Assembly: GCA_008694505.1 (NCBI GenBank)
Contig: VZDJ01000047.1
Location: 1,125,927-1,189,926, forward strand
Reading direction: 5' to 3'
Source: Cyanoderma ruficeps
Taxonomy: Eukaryota; Chordata; Aves; Passeriformes; Timaliidae
DNA length: 64,000 nucleotides
Shown: positions 24,291-37,616 of the stretch, one piece after another
How the letters are laid out: each line of letters starts with the position of its first letter
Position numbering within the stretch: position 1 is the stretch's first letter
Made by a program: the position numbers and the translations under genes
The notes under the pieces: generated by a model
What the model was told of the DNA's origin: nothing
Database searches by the model: none
What the model saw: only the letters and a program-made list of their open reading frames with translations

Positions 24291-27200
24291 CAAAAATCTC
24301 CATCCTGTGCATCAATCCCAGCTCTAACAGGAAGAAAAGAAGATAAAACCTCCAATGTTGCTGTTTCAAATGTGTGACATCGTGGTCAGGCCCATCTCTC
24401 TTTCCAGAACACCTGATCAAGGGGAATGAAGCAGAAATCCTGTCTCACCTGAATTCTACAGGGACACTGGAAAACTCCGGCCCATTGAGGAAAAATGACA
24501 TTTTCCTGATGGCAGCCTCGTGTTGATGCAGCCACAGATGAACTCACCTCCTGAATATAGGAGAAAGGAAAAAAAAATTGAGCTGAAAACCTACATTCCT
24601 AGGAAGATTCAGATGCCAGTGCATGGATATCAGCAGTGCCTGTGTCCGCAGGGATTTTGCAGAGTGGTTTGGAAACAAGCCGTGCATCAGAAAATATCAC
24701 ATTTTTCAATGAGCGCAGGAAGTCTGCAAAGCTTTTTGTGCAAAAAAAAAGCCAGGGTAACACTCATTAGGGCTCACATCAGGCATTTGATGGGCTGTAC
24801 AAGCTGCCTCAGTGCCTCAAAGTGAAAAATAACCACTAGGAACTGGTTTATGTTTTTAAAACATCCTGGATTCTCCTTCTCTAGCAAGGAAGCCAAATTG
24901 CCCCATGCCAGACACTCACTCCCCTGATAATTCTTCTCCTGTTGTTTTAAAATTATGGGTTTGGACAAGGGCTGTAAAGATTGCCTTTGGACTCTGCTCC
25001 AGAGCTGCAGAGAGGGAAGAAAGTAAAACCAGTGAGGAGCTGGGCCATGTTCCCTGCACTTCTCAGAGCAGGAACCGGAATCAGTGGCAGGAACATTTTC
25101 CACCCCAAAATCAGGGTTTAAACTCCTCTGGCCAGGGGCTCCTGCATTCTTGAGTGGCCCTGGTCACTGGGAACAAGTTTCACCAGGAAAAATCCCTGCT
25201 CATGCCTTTCTTTGGCAGCAGGAACAAATCAGAGACTTTCAAACTTTTTAGTTTGGAAGCAAGAACAAATCAGACTGTTCCTTTGGTTACAGAGAAATCC
25301 CAGGTCTGCTCCCAAACAAAGTGATTTGCAAACAGCAAAACATTCTCTTGACAGGGTAAAATATTCTGAGATTAAGTCTGTGATCTATAATTCCCAATGT
25401 ACACAGGCCCAGATTAAATTTTCCTTTTTAGTTTCAAGAGCTGTCAGCAAAACTATGATACCAAAATAAAAAAAAAGTTTGATACACGAAAGAAGAAAAC
25501 AAATAAAAAATTATTGGTAAAGAAAAGCCAAACCATTAATAAAACATTTCCAGCATCTCTTTGTAATTTCTTGTACTTTTATCTGATTTAGCACATCATT
25601 GAAAAATCCTAAAATCCTTGAATTTTAATTTGGAAGTTTGACTGAAATTTTCTTTCTGCATTCAGCAGTGTCAGTACACAAACTGCGTTTGTGTACTTTG
25701 CTAAATTCGTGTAAAACTTTAAACTTGTTTCAAGGGAACTCTGGATGTGATCTAAATAATTGAGCAAGAGAATCTTGTTAAATATTTAGAAAACATATAT
25801 TGGCATTTTTATATTTCGCAGCGCCGCCCTATTAAAATTTATGGTAAGGAAAATTCTATTAAGCTTCTGAGACACTGAGCACTAAATAATCCCTGAAGAG
25901 AAGAGAAGAGAGGGAGGAATGGAAGAATTTCCTTGTTGTTGACTGTTCCCAGAGTTTTCCAGCAAACACCCCAACCCAACCTGCATTTCAAACAGTCGAC
26001 CCTGCAAGGAAAATCATTTCACCTAAAAAAAATTGCTCATCTACCAAAATGTCTGAAAATGCAAAGAATCTGCACGTACACGGCGGGCACAGTTATTCCA
26101 TGGAAGTGTTTCCATGTTGGACCCCGGCCATAAAAAACATCATTTATTGTGTAAAAACTTCCCTCCGAAGCTCTGAGCACAGAGATTTTCCTCTGCCGTG
26201 CTCTTTAAAAATAGATGAGCGGGTTTTTTTTTCAAAAACGGTGGAATTATTCAGTTCTTTGTTTTTTGATAAAACACTCACAAAGGTCGCAGATGCAGCG
26301 CTTTATAGATGATAAATATTCCCAACAGGAAAATCCACTGAAAAAAAAAAAATGTGCTACTCTGACCTTTTATCCATTGCAAAACGACTTCCCAGGCAGT
26401 AACAGCCCCATTTGGTTTGGTTGGGGTTTTGTGTTTGTTCTCCTGTGAACTTCAAAGACGTGTTTTATTAGTCATTCCAGGGGGGAAAAAAAAAATAAAA
26501 ATAAAAATAAAACAACTCAGCGACATTGCTGTTAAAATTCAGGCAGATATCACAGATAATTCCTGCTGCAGAGAGGAAAGCAAAGCACTGTGCATGGGGG
26601 GAATCAGTGAAATCAGGTTGTCCTTCACTAAATTATTGCTTTATCATTTGCACCCCTGATGTTCTTACATCCTTTGCTGTGTAGCCAAACTGTCTCTCAG
26701 CATTTACATTAATACATTTGCCTGCACCCCAAAAATACACGTGCAGCCATGCATTGTTTGCACAGAAACAGAAGAATATTAAAACAAAATTGATGTTAAA
26801 TTAATTCATATCGAATTAATGTTTAATAATAAGTAACATTAAAACAAATTCTTATAATTTAAAAGCCGAACTCAGAACTTGTGAGCCTTTCAAAGGGAAT
26901 TCTCTCTGGTTTGAGTGTGGCAGTGGGTGAAGGCTTTGCACACAGTCCTGGTTTCTGGTGCCACACTCTCAGCAGGGCTACGGGCACAGTGTATTTTACA
27001 ATAAAAACTTGGAGTTACTCGGGAGCACCTTAAAATGTTGAGGATGCCATCTCCTGTGCCAGGCAAGTCAGCTTAAATCCAACCCCTCCATGCTGTAAGA
27101 CAAAGAAAATATTGTTAAGGCTCCTCAAGAAACCCACAAAGTTGGGTAAAATAGTTTTCCCTTAGGAGACAAGGCTGCAGCACTGTGATGCAGCATTTGA

Positions 27201-30200
27201 GGACACCCCAAGCATGAAAATGTTCACTTAAGAGACATTTGTGCATTCCTCAATTTTCACTTTTAATTCTCCACTTGAAGAGCAGNAACAAACCTAAAAA
27301 AAAAATTAAAATAAAATAAAAACCCACAAATCTCCTCTGCAGATTATTCAGAGGCTCGTGGTTGGCATTGCCTGCAGAGGATGATCTAATGCCTACACTG
27401 GTCTAAATTCAAACACTCTCTGTCCTCCCACCACCACCAAGGAGCCAAACATTTGGAGCCCTCAGCCAGGGAGGCAGTCACTGTAGGTGAAATTATGGGT
27501 TATAATTGGAAATTATGGTCCAACAGTCTCAGAGGAGGGCTCAGGGCTTTGGAAAATGGACAAGGAGAGGAGACACATCTGTCTCTGCACACTCCATTGG
27601 AGTAGGACTCAAAAAAATAAAAAGAAAATTAGTGCAGTGGTGGTGGTTTAACAGGAATGCAGCACGTTGTTATAATCCTTATCAAACCTTCTCTCCCCAG
27701 ATCAGCATAAAGCACGGCTTATTAAAATGGATAAGGGGGGATTATGTGATTCCCATTGTGAAGGGAAATAAAAGTCTTTAAAATACAGGGGCTCTTTAAT
27801 CTGTTGCTCAGAAGGCGCCGTGCACGCTGCTGATGGAACAATGTGTGTGAACATCCAACTTCTAATCACACGGGTCCTGACAAAGAGAAGAGGGAAACGA
27901 TTCCTTCCAGCCCACGGGATAAACTGTAAATAACTGTTGATAACAATATAATCCTGATTGCATGTCAGACTTTGATGATTTTGGTTTGGTTACTGAGCGA
28001 GTGTTTAGTTACAATTTGCAAGTTGTAACAACAAGGATGAGATTTCGGAGTCCAAACTCTTGTTCTAAAGTTTTGTGTGTCTATTTTGGGCATAAATTGT
28101 GTTTCCTGACAGAATTTTATATGATTTCTGAGATGTAGCGAGCAAATCAAACAAGATTTGAGCACTCAAAAGTAATATTTGCCCTGTTTTTTACATGAAG
28201 AGGCAATATGAATAATGCTGAGCCAGCCTGGTGTCACTTACATCAATTCTGCCTTTTTTGTTAATCTTTGAAGAGTTAATTCTTCAGGTGAAACAGCAAA
28301 TGGTATTTTCTTTGCTTACACTGATAAAATAAATTATCACGGGGCTACTTTATTCTTAAATATCGATTTTAGGAAGGGAATGCATGAGTTCCTTGATAAA
28401 CAGGCCAGAACATCAATCATGTAATTTACCCTGACATTGAGTGAGAGACGATGTCAAAAACGGGAGTTTCTGAAGGTGGCAACTTGTTGATTGAGGCCGA
28501 GAATAAACCCCGGCCTGATTCCCTCCCTCAGCTCACTGCTGCTTTGTGGGCCAAACCTGAGCCAAAACAGTGAACCAACACAGTTATTTAATGCTAAAAT
28601 AAACCATGGTGGGAGTTACAAGTCCTTGCTGCTAGAAGTGGAAAATATATATCGTGGTAAATCTAAAAAAAAATTTTAAAAATGTGTTTTAATAGTGATT
28701 TTTGAGCAAAAATGAAGATCTGAAATAGAAAGCAACACAAACCTAAGCTGGCAAGAGCTTGTATTCATTTGAAGAACAAGGACACACTTCTTAGGCCGGG
28801 TCCTCTGTGACCTTGCCATAATTTGGGGTCTGTATGTTTCATTCCTTTCGAGAGGTGGTGTTAACCACGTAATTATTGCTGCAGTTCACTCCTGGTGCTG
28901 CTGTGGATTAGGCAGTGATTTATCTGCAGTAATTATGCAACAGGCGGTAACGAACTGGAATACGAACGGTGCCGGTTTGCCCCACCGTGTTTCAGGTCTG
29001 GTACATAACTGTCGATGCTCACAACTGAATCACAGAACATCAGCCACGGGATTATCCCGATGGCAAACTGCTATCAGAGGGAAGGCTGTGAGATAACACT
29101 CCAGACTCTGAAGTTCTGAAGTTCACACCGGCTGGATCTGCCCCACTCTTACACTGAGACTTGTTTAACCACTACAAAAGCCATCACCTCTTCACCCTGT
29201 AAAAATTCAGCACACACAACCAGCCTTATTTTCTGAAATATTTCATGGTTCCAAGCTTTAACTTTAATTTTGATGCAACCCCTGTAAGTCTGCCATGTTG
29301 CTAAACTGGCCAAGTCTCCGATCCTGAAAAATCTCAATATATTTATTTGAATGAGCCCTTTGAGAAGCATTGAGATCTGTCTGCTCCAGGTTATCAAACT
29401 GGGGACCTGATGTCAGCTTTAGGTTGGACACCCAGTCTAAGGCAGACAGGCAGTTTCAACACACACAGAGTAAAAAAAATCAAAAAAGCATTTTGGGGAA
29501 CAATTCCTCACAAAAGAATGTGTTTAAGAATCTGCAAGTGGATGTTCTTGTGAAATATTTCTGTCAAAACCCCATTTTTCTGGTCAGTCAGGGTATGCAA
29601 AAGCCTCAGCCTAATTTTGGTCCCATAGTGCTGGTGAGCAAAGGTCATTAAGTTCTATAGTTTTACATGTGCTACAACTGAAATCCAAAGTCACCAGGCC
29701 AAGGAGACCCATTTTGACCCTGAAAGCACCATAGTCCGACCTAAATGCTCATTTTATGTCTCTGTTTTATTGGGAAGGCTCTATCCCTGAGTTTTGCATC
29801 TTAAATGGGATTTTATCCTCATTAGTCACTTGTTGAATTTGTTCTTTTTAAAAATATGATCTAAATGTCTTGCATCAGAAGGACATGACTGAGAATATAA
29901 TTGAAATAATTACTTTCAAAAAGACTTGTGCTGTTATTTCTCAGGATTACCTAAGCTCTCAGAAAGGCAGGTAATGCAGACCTGCCTGAGCAAAAAGAAT
30001 TCAGTGTGGAAAGTGCAGATGTGAACTCTTCACCCGCTGGGGCTCCCTACATCTGGCACCTCTGGGTTGTTCCTCCACCCCTGCACAGCTTCCATGAGTT
30101 CTTTTAATGCCTGAAGCTGCAGATTATTTGTGGTGAATAAAGCCCTAACGGATTTCTCATTGTTAATTAAATAACCTGATTCTGTCCGCTGAATCTAATG

Positions 30201-30642
30201 CATTATAGTATTTAATGTTTGTTTGGTAAACTGCTTTGCTAAATGCTCCTTTGACTTTTATTGGTAATAAACATTAAGCATTTATGGCCTGTGAAAGCAG
30301 TTTCACATCCAGCTTATGCTGTTACTATTTACAGTTTGTTAATGAAATACCATTAACTTGCTCCAAAACTGCAACTTGTTTTTGTTCTACTCCTTAACTT
30401 TTATTATATAGCAGATAGAATAAGTCAATGGAAATCACACGAGCTATAAGAAACAATGGTACTTGTTACAAAAAACCCCTTTACATTGTCAAATCCAAAC
30501 ATATTCCTAGCTATATAAAGCTCCAGCTTGTATTATTTTCCTTTTTATTCCTGCTTTTGCTCTGTGCACACATCATTTATTTGCCGGTGCCATTCCCAGT
30601 CCCTGTTCCCTGCACAGGAAGGACATCAGCTCCACGAGCTCC
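24291..30642. other. Long non-coding stretch, no gene seen
   Basis: Over 6 kb without a supported gene. It holds short simple repeats: AAAAT runs at about 26486-26512 and 27296-27322, an AT palindrome-like block at about 26790-26830, and a single N at 27286. The AT-rich block at 30110-30375 is listed separately. Open frames are short and unrecognised. Confidence 0.6.
30110..30375. other. AT-rich block, candidate conserved regulatory element
   Basis: Complex, non-repetitive AT-rich sequence with homeodomain-type cores (GTTAATTAAATAAC, GGTAATAAACATTAAGC, TTAATGAAATACC). Such blocks in vertebrate gene deserts are often conserved enhancers. This is inferred from composition only; no alignment was possible. 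Confidence 0.25.
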
Positions 30643-30942
30643 TGTAGCCCTGGTTCCGTGCCTGAGATGTTCTGGTTTTCTGAAATTCCTTTCCCGGGGA
30701 ATTTTCCGTAAACAGGAGAAATGTTTTTGTAACTGGAACTTTGTTATTCACTCCTTTCCCTAGGAGGGACTTCTTGCTGTCCCTCTGCTCTGAGCAATGT
30801 GAGTGAAGAGGTTTGTCTCTGTGTCCCCAATCCAATTGGTCTGTGTGGAATAGTATAAAAAGGAGACACATCCCAAAAATAATTTTCATTTTCAGCCTTC
30901 TGAATCCCAGAGTCTGTGTTGTTGTGGTGTAAAACAATGTCA
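30643..30942 (+). mobile_element. Family B solo LTR, copy 3, with target duplication
   Basis: A 300-bp LTR starting TGTAGCCCTGG and ending ACAATGTCA. It is flanked by an exact 6-bp duplication AGCTCC at 30637-30642 and 30943-30948, which proves it is a complete insertion unit. Six bases is the usual duplication of alpha/beta-retrovirus-like (ERVK-type) elements. TATA is AGTATAAAAAGG. No internal genes remain, so it arose by recombination between two LTRs. Confidence 0.92.
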
Positions 30943-30948
30943 AGCTCC

Positions 30949-33900
30949 CAGGAAAAGTCCATTTGAGACACATCCATGGAAAACCTGGCCCAGCCCAAAA
31001 TTAAATCTCACTGCTCATGACAGTGGCTTCCCACAACTGCAGCTATCTCATCTTAGTAGGTAAAATGTGCCTGCTGAAAAATAAAACCCCCTTTGTTTCT
31101 TTCCCCCTCCACAAAAACAGACACAGGCTCCTCTGTCTGTGCACCAACACAACCCAGCCCCTGAGAGCTCCTGGAATTGAAGAGCAGCAGCCTGTGTGTG
31201 CCAGTGATTTGTGTCGCTGCACTGAGGAAGAAATGCGTTTTATCTGCCGGGGGTATAAAACACGGGGCTCTGCCAATTTAACAAGTCTCCTGTCTGTCCT
31301 GGGCAGTGCCAAACAACTTAAGTGAGCTCAGACTCTCTGTAAGGAGCAGCTTGTGCTGTGTTTATGAGAGAAAACACACAAATATTGTGTTTTTCAGGAT
31401 AGTCCTTTTGCTTTCTGCGTTTGTTTTAAAACCCTTTCCTTTGGCTGTTGGATCCAAACTCACTGGATATGTTGTGTAATCATCCCATTCGTTTATCTAC
31501 TTGGTCTGTGTCCACAGAGGGGAACACACTACCCCACACTCATGTTCTCTTTGCAACACTGACTTGAAAAGTTAAAAAAAAAAAACGAGCTTTTTTAAAT
31601 TTAATTCCTTGAAAAGAAACCATAGCTGTGACAGTGCAGTTTTCTCTAATGGAAGTAGCTGAGTGGTTCATTATCCTCCTAAGGAAAAGTCTAATTTTCT
31701 TTAAAAAAAAAACCAAAAACCACAAAATAAATGAGATGGCAAGAATTCCAACTGTTGTGTGCTTAAGAACAACAACACATCTATCAAGCCATGAACAAAA
31801 TACAGTTTCAAAAGAGGTGACAGGGAGGGTTGTCCTCAGCCTTTGGGGTGGCTTCACTGCCATTTTAAGGTCTCCAAACTTGCATCATTGCCTTTGGCTA
31901 CTGCTCAAGTACAATCTTCCCCTTGGCTGATTTACTGAGCTGGGATTATTTTTTTTTCCCCTTGAAGTTCTTTTTTATTTAATATTGATTATTGTAGAGT
32001 GCTGTGAGGTAACAGCATGAATGTTATTAACTTGCTGGTAGGGTACGTTTTGTCTTTGAAAAAAAAAAAAAAACCAAAAAATGTTTGTGTGTGAAGGTTT
32101 TAATCTTCATGAATAGATCCATGATGAATAAATGTTAAGGGGAACATTGAGAAATTCTGATTTTTAGACTCAAGTCATACAGTCATAGAGGAAAAGAAAA
32201 GAAATGATCACACTCTTCTACCCACTGACCTCCCCAAAAGCCAGGCAGGAATAAGCCAAGAGGTGTCTAAAAGAAGCTAATCTATTCTTAACCTTGCTTC
32301 CTAAGTGACAGCAAAATTAAATTGAAGCAATCATGAATCATGGGAGGATCAGAGCTGAGGAACTAATTGGCCTATTTTCTGTACTGTCAGAATCCTCTCG
32401 AGCAATTTTCCTCAATTAGAACTGCAAATCAGCGTGTTATTTCCTCCTCACAAACTCCCCATTGCTGAGGGACTAACTCCCTGTCCCAGGATATTTCCTC
32501 ATCTATTGCTGGAGACCAGTTGCCACTGTTAAATAATTGCAGAAAGTTTAGAGTCCCGTGTTGAAGGGCAAAAAGAAAATAAAAACCACAAACAACCTTT
32601 TCCTTATTAAAAGAGAATTAGCCTTAATTTTGATAGCAGGCTTTCCCAATGATTGGGCACCTTCTCTGATCAAATCTAGGGACAGCCTCAACAGAAGATT
32701 CCCAACTCAACTTGCTCCTCAGGTATTGATTTCCCTTCAGCACGAAGGCCGTAATCCTAAAAATCTGCCAAATTTAGGGTCCACTGGAAAAAAAAAGGAC
32801 AGCAGCTCTTCCCTGCTGTTGCTCAGGGAGATCAAAGACGTGATTAAACTTGAATTAAGTGACAGCAGCCAAGGGGAGCTGCTCATCACAGGAGATGTGC
32901 ATTCCACCTGTTGTGTGTATTCTTCAAGGTGCATCGTTATGTCTGTCACTCAGTGAACGTCACTTTGCCCTTTTGGAACAGCAAATGTGTCATGAGAACA
33001 CAAAACCTCCTTTAATGTAAAGCAAAAATGGCACCTCAGAGAGATCCCTGTGGAAAAAGGGAGGTGGTGAAACAACTGACCCTCCTAAAACGTGCTAATC
33101 CAAACTCCCTCATTTCAACCAGACTATATCTAGAAATATATATCTTATATTATATATAAAATATATAATATATAATATANATATTTCTGTTTCTTAGAAA
33201 TACCCACCAAGTTTCTCAGTGGTGCATTGCTGCTCTCTAAGGCAGCACCTACGAGGTCTGGAGGAGGAGGAGGAGGAGATTCATTGAAAGGGTTGAAATG
33301 GTCAGGCTTAAATGAATCATTTGAGATAGCCTTGATTCAGTAATTTCTTGAAAGTAAAAGCTGTGCTGTGTTCATAATCTGTGCTCAAGAAACACTTTTT
33401 ACCCTGTCCAGCTAAGAACGTTCCTCTGAGGTCAGCAGGGAAAACATTGGAAGGCAAAGGGAGAAATTACGTAAGGAATACTTCAAACATGAATAATCTG
33501 CCAATTTTTTTAACGTCCTTTGGTTTTATTGTGTTTTGGCAGCGAGCCACTGCAGCTCCAAAGCAGCAGCTTTTCTTCAGCTGTGGGCCACGGGGCACAG
33601 CATCTCCTTTTCTCTTGGCCTGCAGGGAATTTCAGATATGCATTAAAAAAAAAGGAAAAAATAAAGAAAGCCAGCATAACACTATTGACTTCAGCGGTGT
33701 TTTGATGTTTTGTTGGTAGAACAGAGCATCATTTAGCTTAAAGCAAGGGAATGTGAAATCTAATCAAGACAGCCCCAAGGATTTCCAGCTCTCTAACAAA
33801 GATGAGCTGACAGAAGGTTAAATGATTTGATTTCTGAAGTACCAGAGCATTGTCTGATGGAGGGAAGTGCAGCAGTGGAAAGAAGATGCCTTGAACTCAT

Positions 33901-36900
33901 GTTCAGTGCCAGGAGGGTGTAGTGGTGTCACATCCCCCTGTTTCTGTTTGCCAGGTTTAGTGCAGGGATTTCATGTCTTTCTGCTCTAAGGGAGGATTGG
34001 GATGAAAAGGCAAAATGGGTTCAACCCAAAAGTAAACAGACAGATTTGATCAACACACACACACACTAAGAGAAGAGAAGGAGAGGGGGAAAAATGAAAC
34101 CTTCAAAACCCTTCTCCTAGAACAAGAGAATTGTTCTGGGGTGTCAGTGAGGAAAATTCCATGGTAAACTGACAGACTCCTCTCCTCTCCTAAGGAATTG
34201 GTGAAAGACCACATTCAAATGGTGAGACTGACTGGAAATCACAGGTTTTCTCTCTGTGTTGTTTGTAGAAAAGTGAACACTTGCTGGGGGGGAGGAGATG
34301 GGCTGTGAAGGCTCTAACTGTGCTGCTGAATCATTAATATTCATTTTGTTTGCTTTCCTGCTCATTTATTAAGCGTGCTTATCCATCAGTTGCCACAACT
34401 CTTCGTCACGAGCTCCAGTATTGCTGTCCCACACGTCAGCTCTTTGATGCCAACCAAAGCAAAGCTGATCCCTGCAAAACTGCTCCAGGAGAAGGATGTG
34501 GAGCCAGCCCTTGCAGCCCCTCGTGCCACACACACAGGGCACAACACGACAGCACAAATGACATGAAATTAGATGATAATGGGCCTCCAACCTCTGCTCC
34601 TCACATCTTCCCCCAATGGCTGCTTCTAAACAAAGGCTCTGGAAATAGATTTATTTCTTTTTCCCCTGCAATGTAGCCGGTTCAGGCTCTGGCCCCACGT
34701 GTTGAAGCTTCCTGGTTTAATTCACGCCCATGAAAACAGCTGTAGAATTTGAAATTGCTAAAGGAGATTAATTTGAATTGTTAAAGAAGCTCTGCAGTAG
34801 AATTCACATGAGGCAGCAGTGCCTGGTGATTCTTCCTTCTCAGCACTGAGTGTCATAAAATCCTGTCTCCCACCAAACCATCAGTGCTGAGCTGAGCAAA
34901 GCAAACCCACAAAGTGCAGCCCAAGCCTTTTATACTGCAAACCACTGCAGACACACTGAGCTTCATCACAAATGCTCATCCTGATTCATTAAAGGCTGTT
35001 ACTGCACTGGAGGCTAAAAACACTTGTGTGGCTCAGCCTCTCTGGGGGTAAAAGCCTCCATCTCACCAGAATAGAAATCATGAGAAAGCCTTTTAAAAAG
35101 GGGGAAAAAAACCAGCCTTTCCTCAAAAAGTTTCTGTTCTGATGTTCCTTCATACCCACAGCAGCCCTTGCCTTTGGCTCCTGCTTTGCTGCCTCAGTGG
35201 GACAGCCCCACCTGTGCTGCTCCACCTCAAAAAACTCCAAGCATCCCTCCCTAAAAACATCCTTTGATTCCTGGTGTCACGTCAGGTATGCACCACCTGT
35301 GTGCATATCAACAGCTGGAGACAACGGTGAGCCAATGAAATAAAAAATCTATAAACGGCATCACCTTGCATTAAACTCTTGACTGGAGGGGAACGTGGAG
35401 TGGATTTGACATTCAGAGTTATCCAGGTCAGACATTTAACTCTGCCTGGTGCAGGTCCATCTCTCCCCAAGGAAAGGCTGTTCTCTCCTCATGGATGCCT
35501 GTGCTCGTTTTGCATTTTCCCAGAGCCAAAAAAGAGGCTCGGATTGAGTCTGGCTGATATCCAAACCCAAGCTGCACAGAAACACGAGGTGACTGAACAC
35601 ACTCGTCAAAAATGTAGAGTAAAGCAAGGAACTGAGTGTAATCCCTTAAGAGGAGAGTTTAATTCTGGTTTCTACCCTGATTTTACATCAATGTTGTCTG
35701 ATAAGTACTAGCAATGCTATCTGTAATCACCCCTGATATGGCAAAAAAGATAATTAGATTAAGTGTAGCCAAAGCCTTTGACTGCTTTTGTGCACCCAAA
35801 TCACAGCACCAGAACACAGGATGCTGACAAAAACCATATTTCCTCAAATAATCCTCCTGAGTTCAGAAATAAATATGGGCAAGTTCAAAACTAAGACCCA
35901 AATTTCAGAATAGGCAAGCCAGATTAAAGGAAGTGGGACAAAAATGCAACCTCTTACAGCAAGCAACATAAAAAAAATAAGGAAACCAGAATTTTTTCCC
36001 TGTAAGGGTCAGTAAAGTAGGATTAGGGTCTTTTTTATTGATAAAGGTTTAAGAATTATGTTCAGAGGTTTACAGGTGACTTCTGAAAAACAAACAAGAT
36101 GCCTAAGTGACCTGTGATCTGTTTATTAAAAAAAAAACCCAACAGGATATCTGTTTTAACACCCCTACCTATGTATGTAAATCAATTCAATCTGAGCATA
36201 TTTTGGATTCAATACAGTGGTATAGTGAGGTTTTTTAGCCAGACCTGTGTTGTCTAATTCAACACTTTTATTACCCACATAACTGGAAAACCCAAAGTTA
36301 TAAAGTGAACAGAACTTCAATATTTCGAGACCTGAGCAGCAGATGGACTCATTAAACTACTTTGAAATGTTCCCTTTTGCATCTCCCTGAGTTCAAGATG
36401 GTCTGGGCACATCCTGCAGATTTCTGCTGGGCCGGAGCTCTGCTTCTCCTCAATCTGATGGCACAACATATGCAGAGGTGTTTGAAACAGGAGAATATTT
36501 GACATTAGAGGCTTGTCAGAAGCAAAACCCAAACCCTCCAGGTGCCACCCTGCCAAAGGTGTGACAGAGACCTGCAGCTCAGTTTGGATCCCAAAACCTG
36601 TTAAATGTCCCTGCAAGGAGCCTCACTTCATCCTCCAGACCCCAACGTGTTTGATTTTATTAGATGTCCTCATTGATTCCACTTAATGATTTATATATTA
36701 CCTGTGCTCTGAGTGAATTGGCATTTTTTTTCTACTGGAGGTAAGACAAATTACAGAGGGAGCCCGCAATGGGTCACATAAAACGACCACAGCCATCCCC
36801 AGGGGGATATTAATTGGCAGGTGGTGGAAACAGAGCAACCAAAGAGAAATAATGCAAGAGAACTGAGGGCAATCAGGGCGCTTCGGTTATAGACTGAAAC

Positions 36901-37305
36901 CCCAGGGCTCAGATTGATCAGGGTGGGCTTGAACACCAGTGAAGGTGTTGAGTGGTTAAAATGAAAACTGGCAGTTGGTGTGCAGCTGGTGGTTGTGAGA
37001 GTGAGTTGTGCAGTTCTCAGGAGACTGGGCTGCTCCTGGGCCGAGCCTGCCCCAGTGTGAGCCTGGCACAATCCCTCAGCATCAGGGCCAGGAGAGCTCC
37101 AGCTGTGCCAGCTGTGCCAGCTGTGCCCGCTCCAAAACCCAGCGGTGGAGCCTGATGGCAGCACAGCAAAGCAAATCCCTGATTGAAGGGGATGCACAAA
37201 ACACCACGGGTGTCCATTACACCGTTATCCTTTTTTTGTGCCTTTCCTGCAGGAGAACCTATTGAAACAAAACCCCTGTAATCACCCTGTAATCACAAAT
37301 CAAGC
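30949..37305. other. Long non-coding stretch, no gene seen
   Basis: Holds the AT tract at 33121-33185, a GGA run (33262-33279), an (AC)7 run at 34053-34066, poly-A runs near 31576 and 32059, and three tandem CAGCTGTGC units at about 37099-37128. Open frames are short. No repeat family recognised. Confidence 0.6.
33121..33185. repeat. AT simple repeat with one unresolved base
   Basis: A run of TATATA/ATATAATATA. Position 33180 is N, probably a consensus failure in the repeat. Confidence 0.85.
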
Positions 37306-37311
37306 CACAAA

Positions 37312-37610
37312 TGTAGCCCTGGTTCCGTGCCTGAGGTGTTCTGGTTTTCTGAAATTCCTTTCCCAGGGAATTTTCTGTAAACAAGAGAAATGCTTTTGTA
37401 AACTACTTCATTTTCATTCCTTTCCCTAGGAGGGACTTCTCGATATCCCTCTGCTCTGAGCAATGTGAGTGAAGAGGTTTGTCTCTGTGTCCCCAATCCA
37501 ACTGGTCTGTGTAGAATAGTATAAAAGGGAGACACATCCCAAAAATCAAGGAGTCATTTTCAGCCTTCTGAATCTCGGGGTCTGTGTCGTGGTGGGGTAA
37601 AACAGCGTCA
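37312..37610 (+). mobile_element. Family B solo LTR, copy 4, with target duplication
   Basis: A 299-bp LTR starting TGTAGCCCTGG and ending ACAGCGTCA. It is flanked by an exact 6-bp duplication CACAAA at 37306-37311 and 37611-37616. The TATA box TATAAAAG is at 37520-37527. Together with copy 3 it fixes the ends of family B and its 6-bp duplication. Confidence 0.93.
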
Positions 37611-37616
37611 CACAAA

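Noticed and set aside
26779..26850. AT palindrome-like block (ATTAATTC / GAATTAAT)
   Set aside because: Eight-base arms of pure AT-rich sequence are expected by chance in such a tract.
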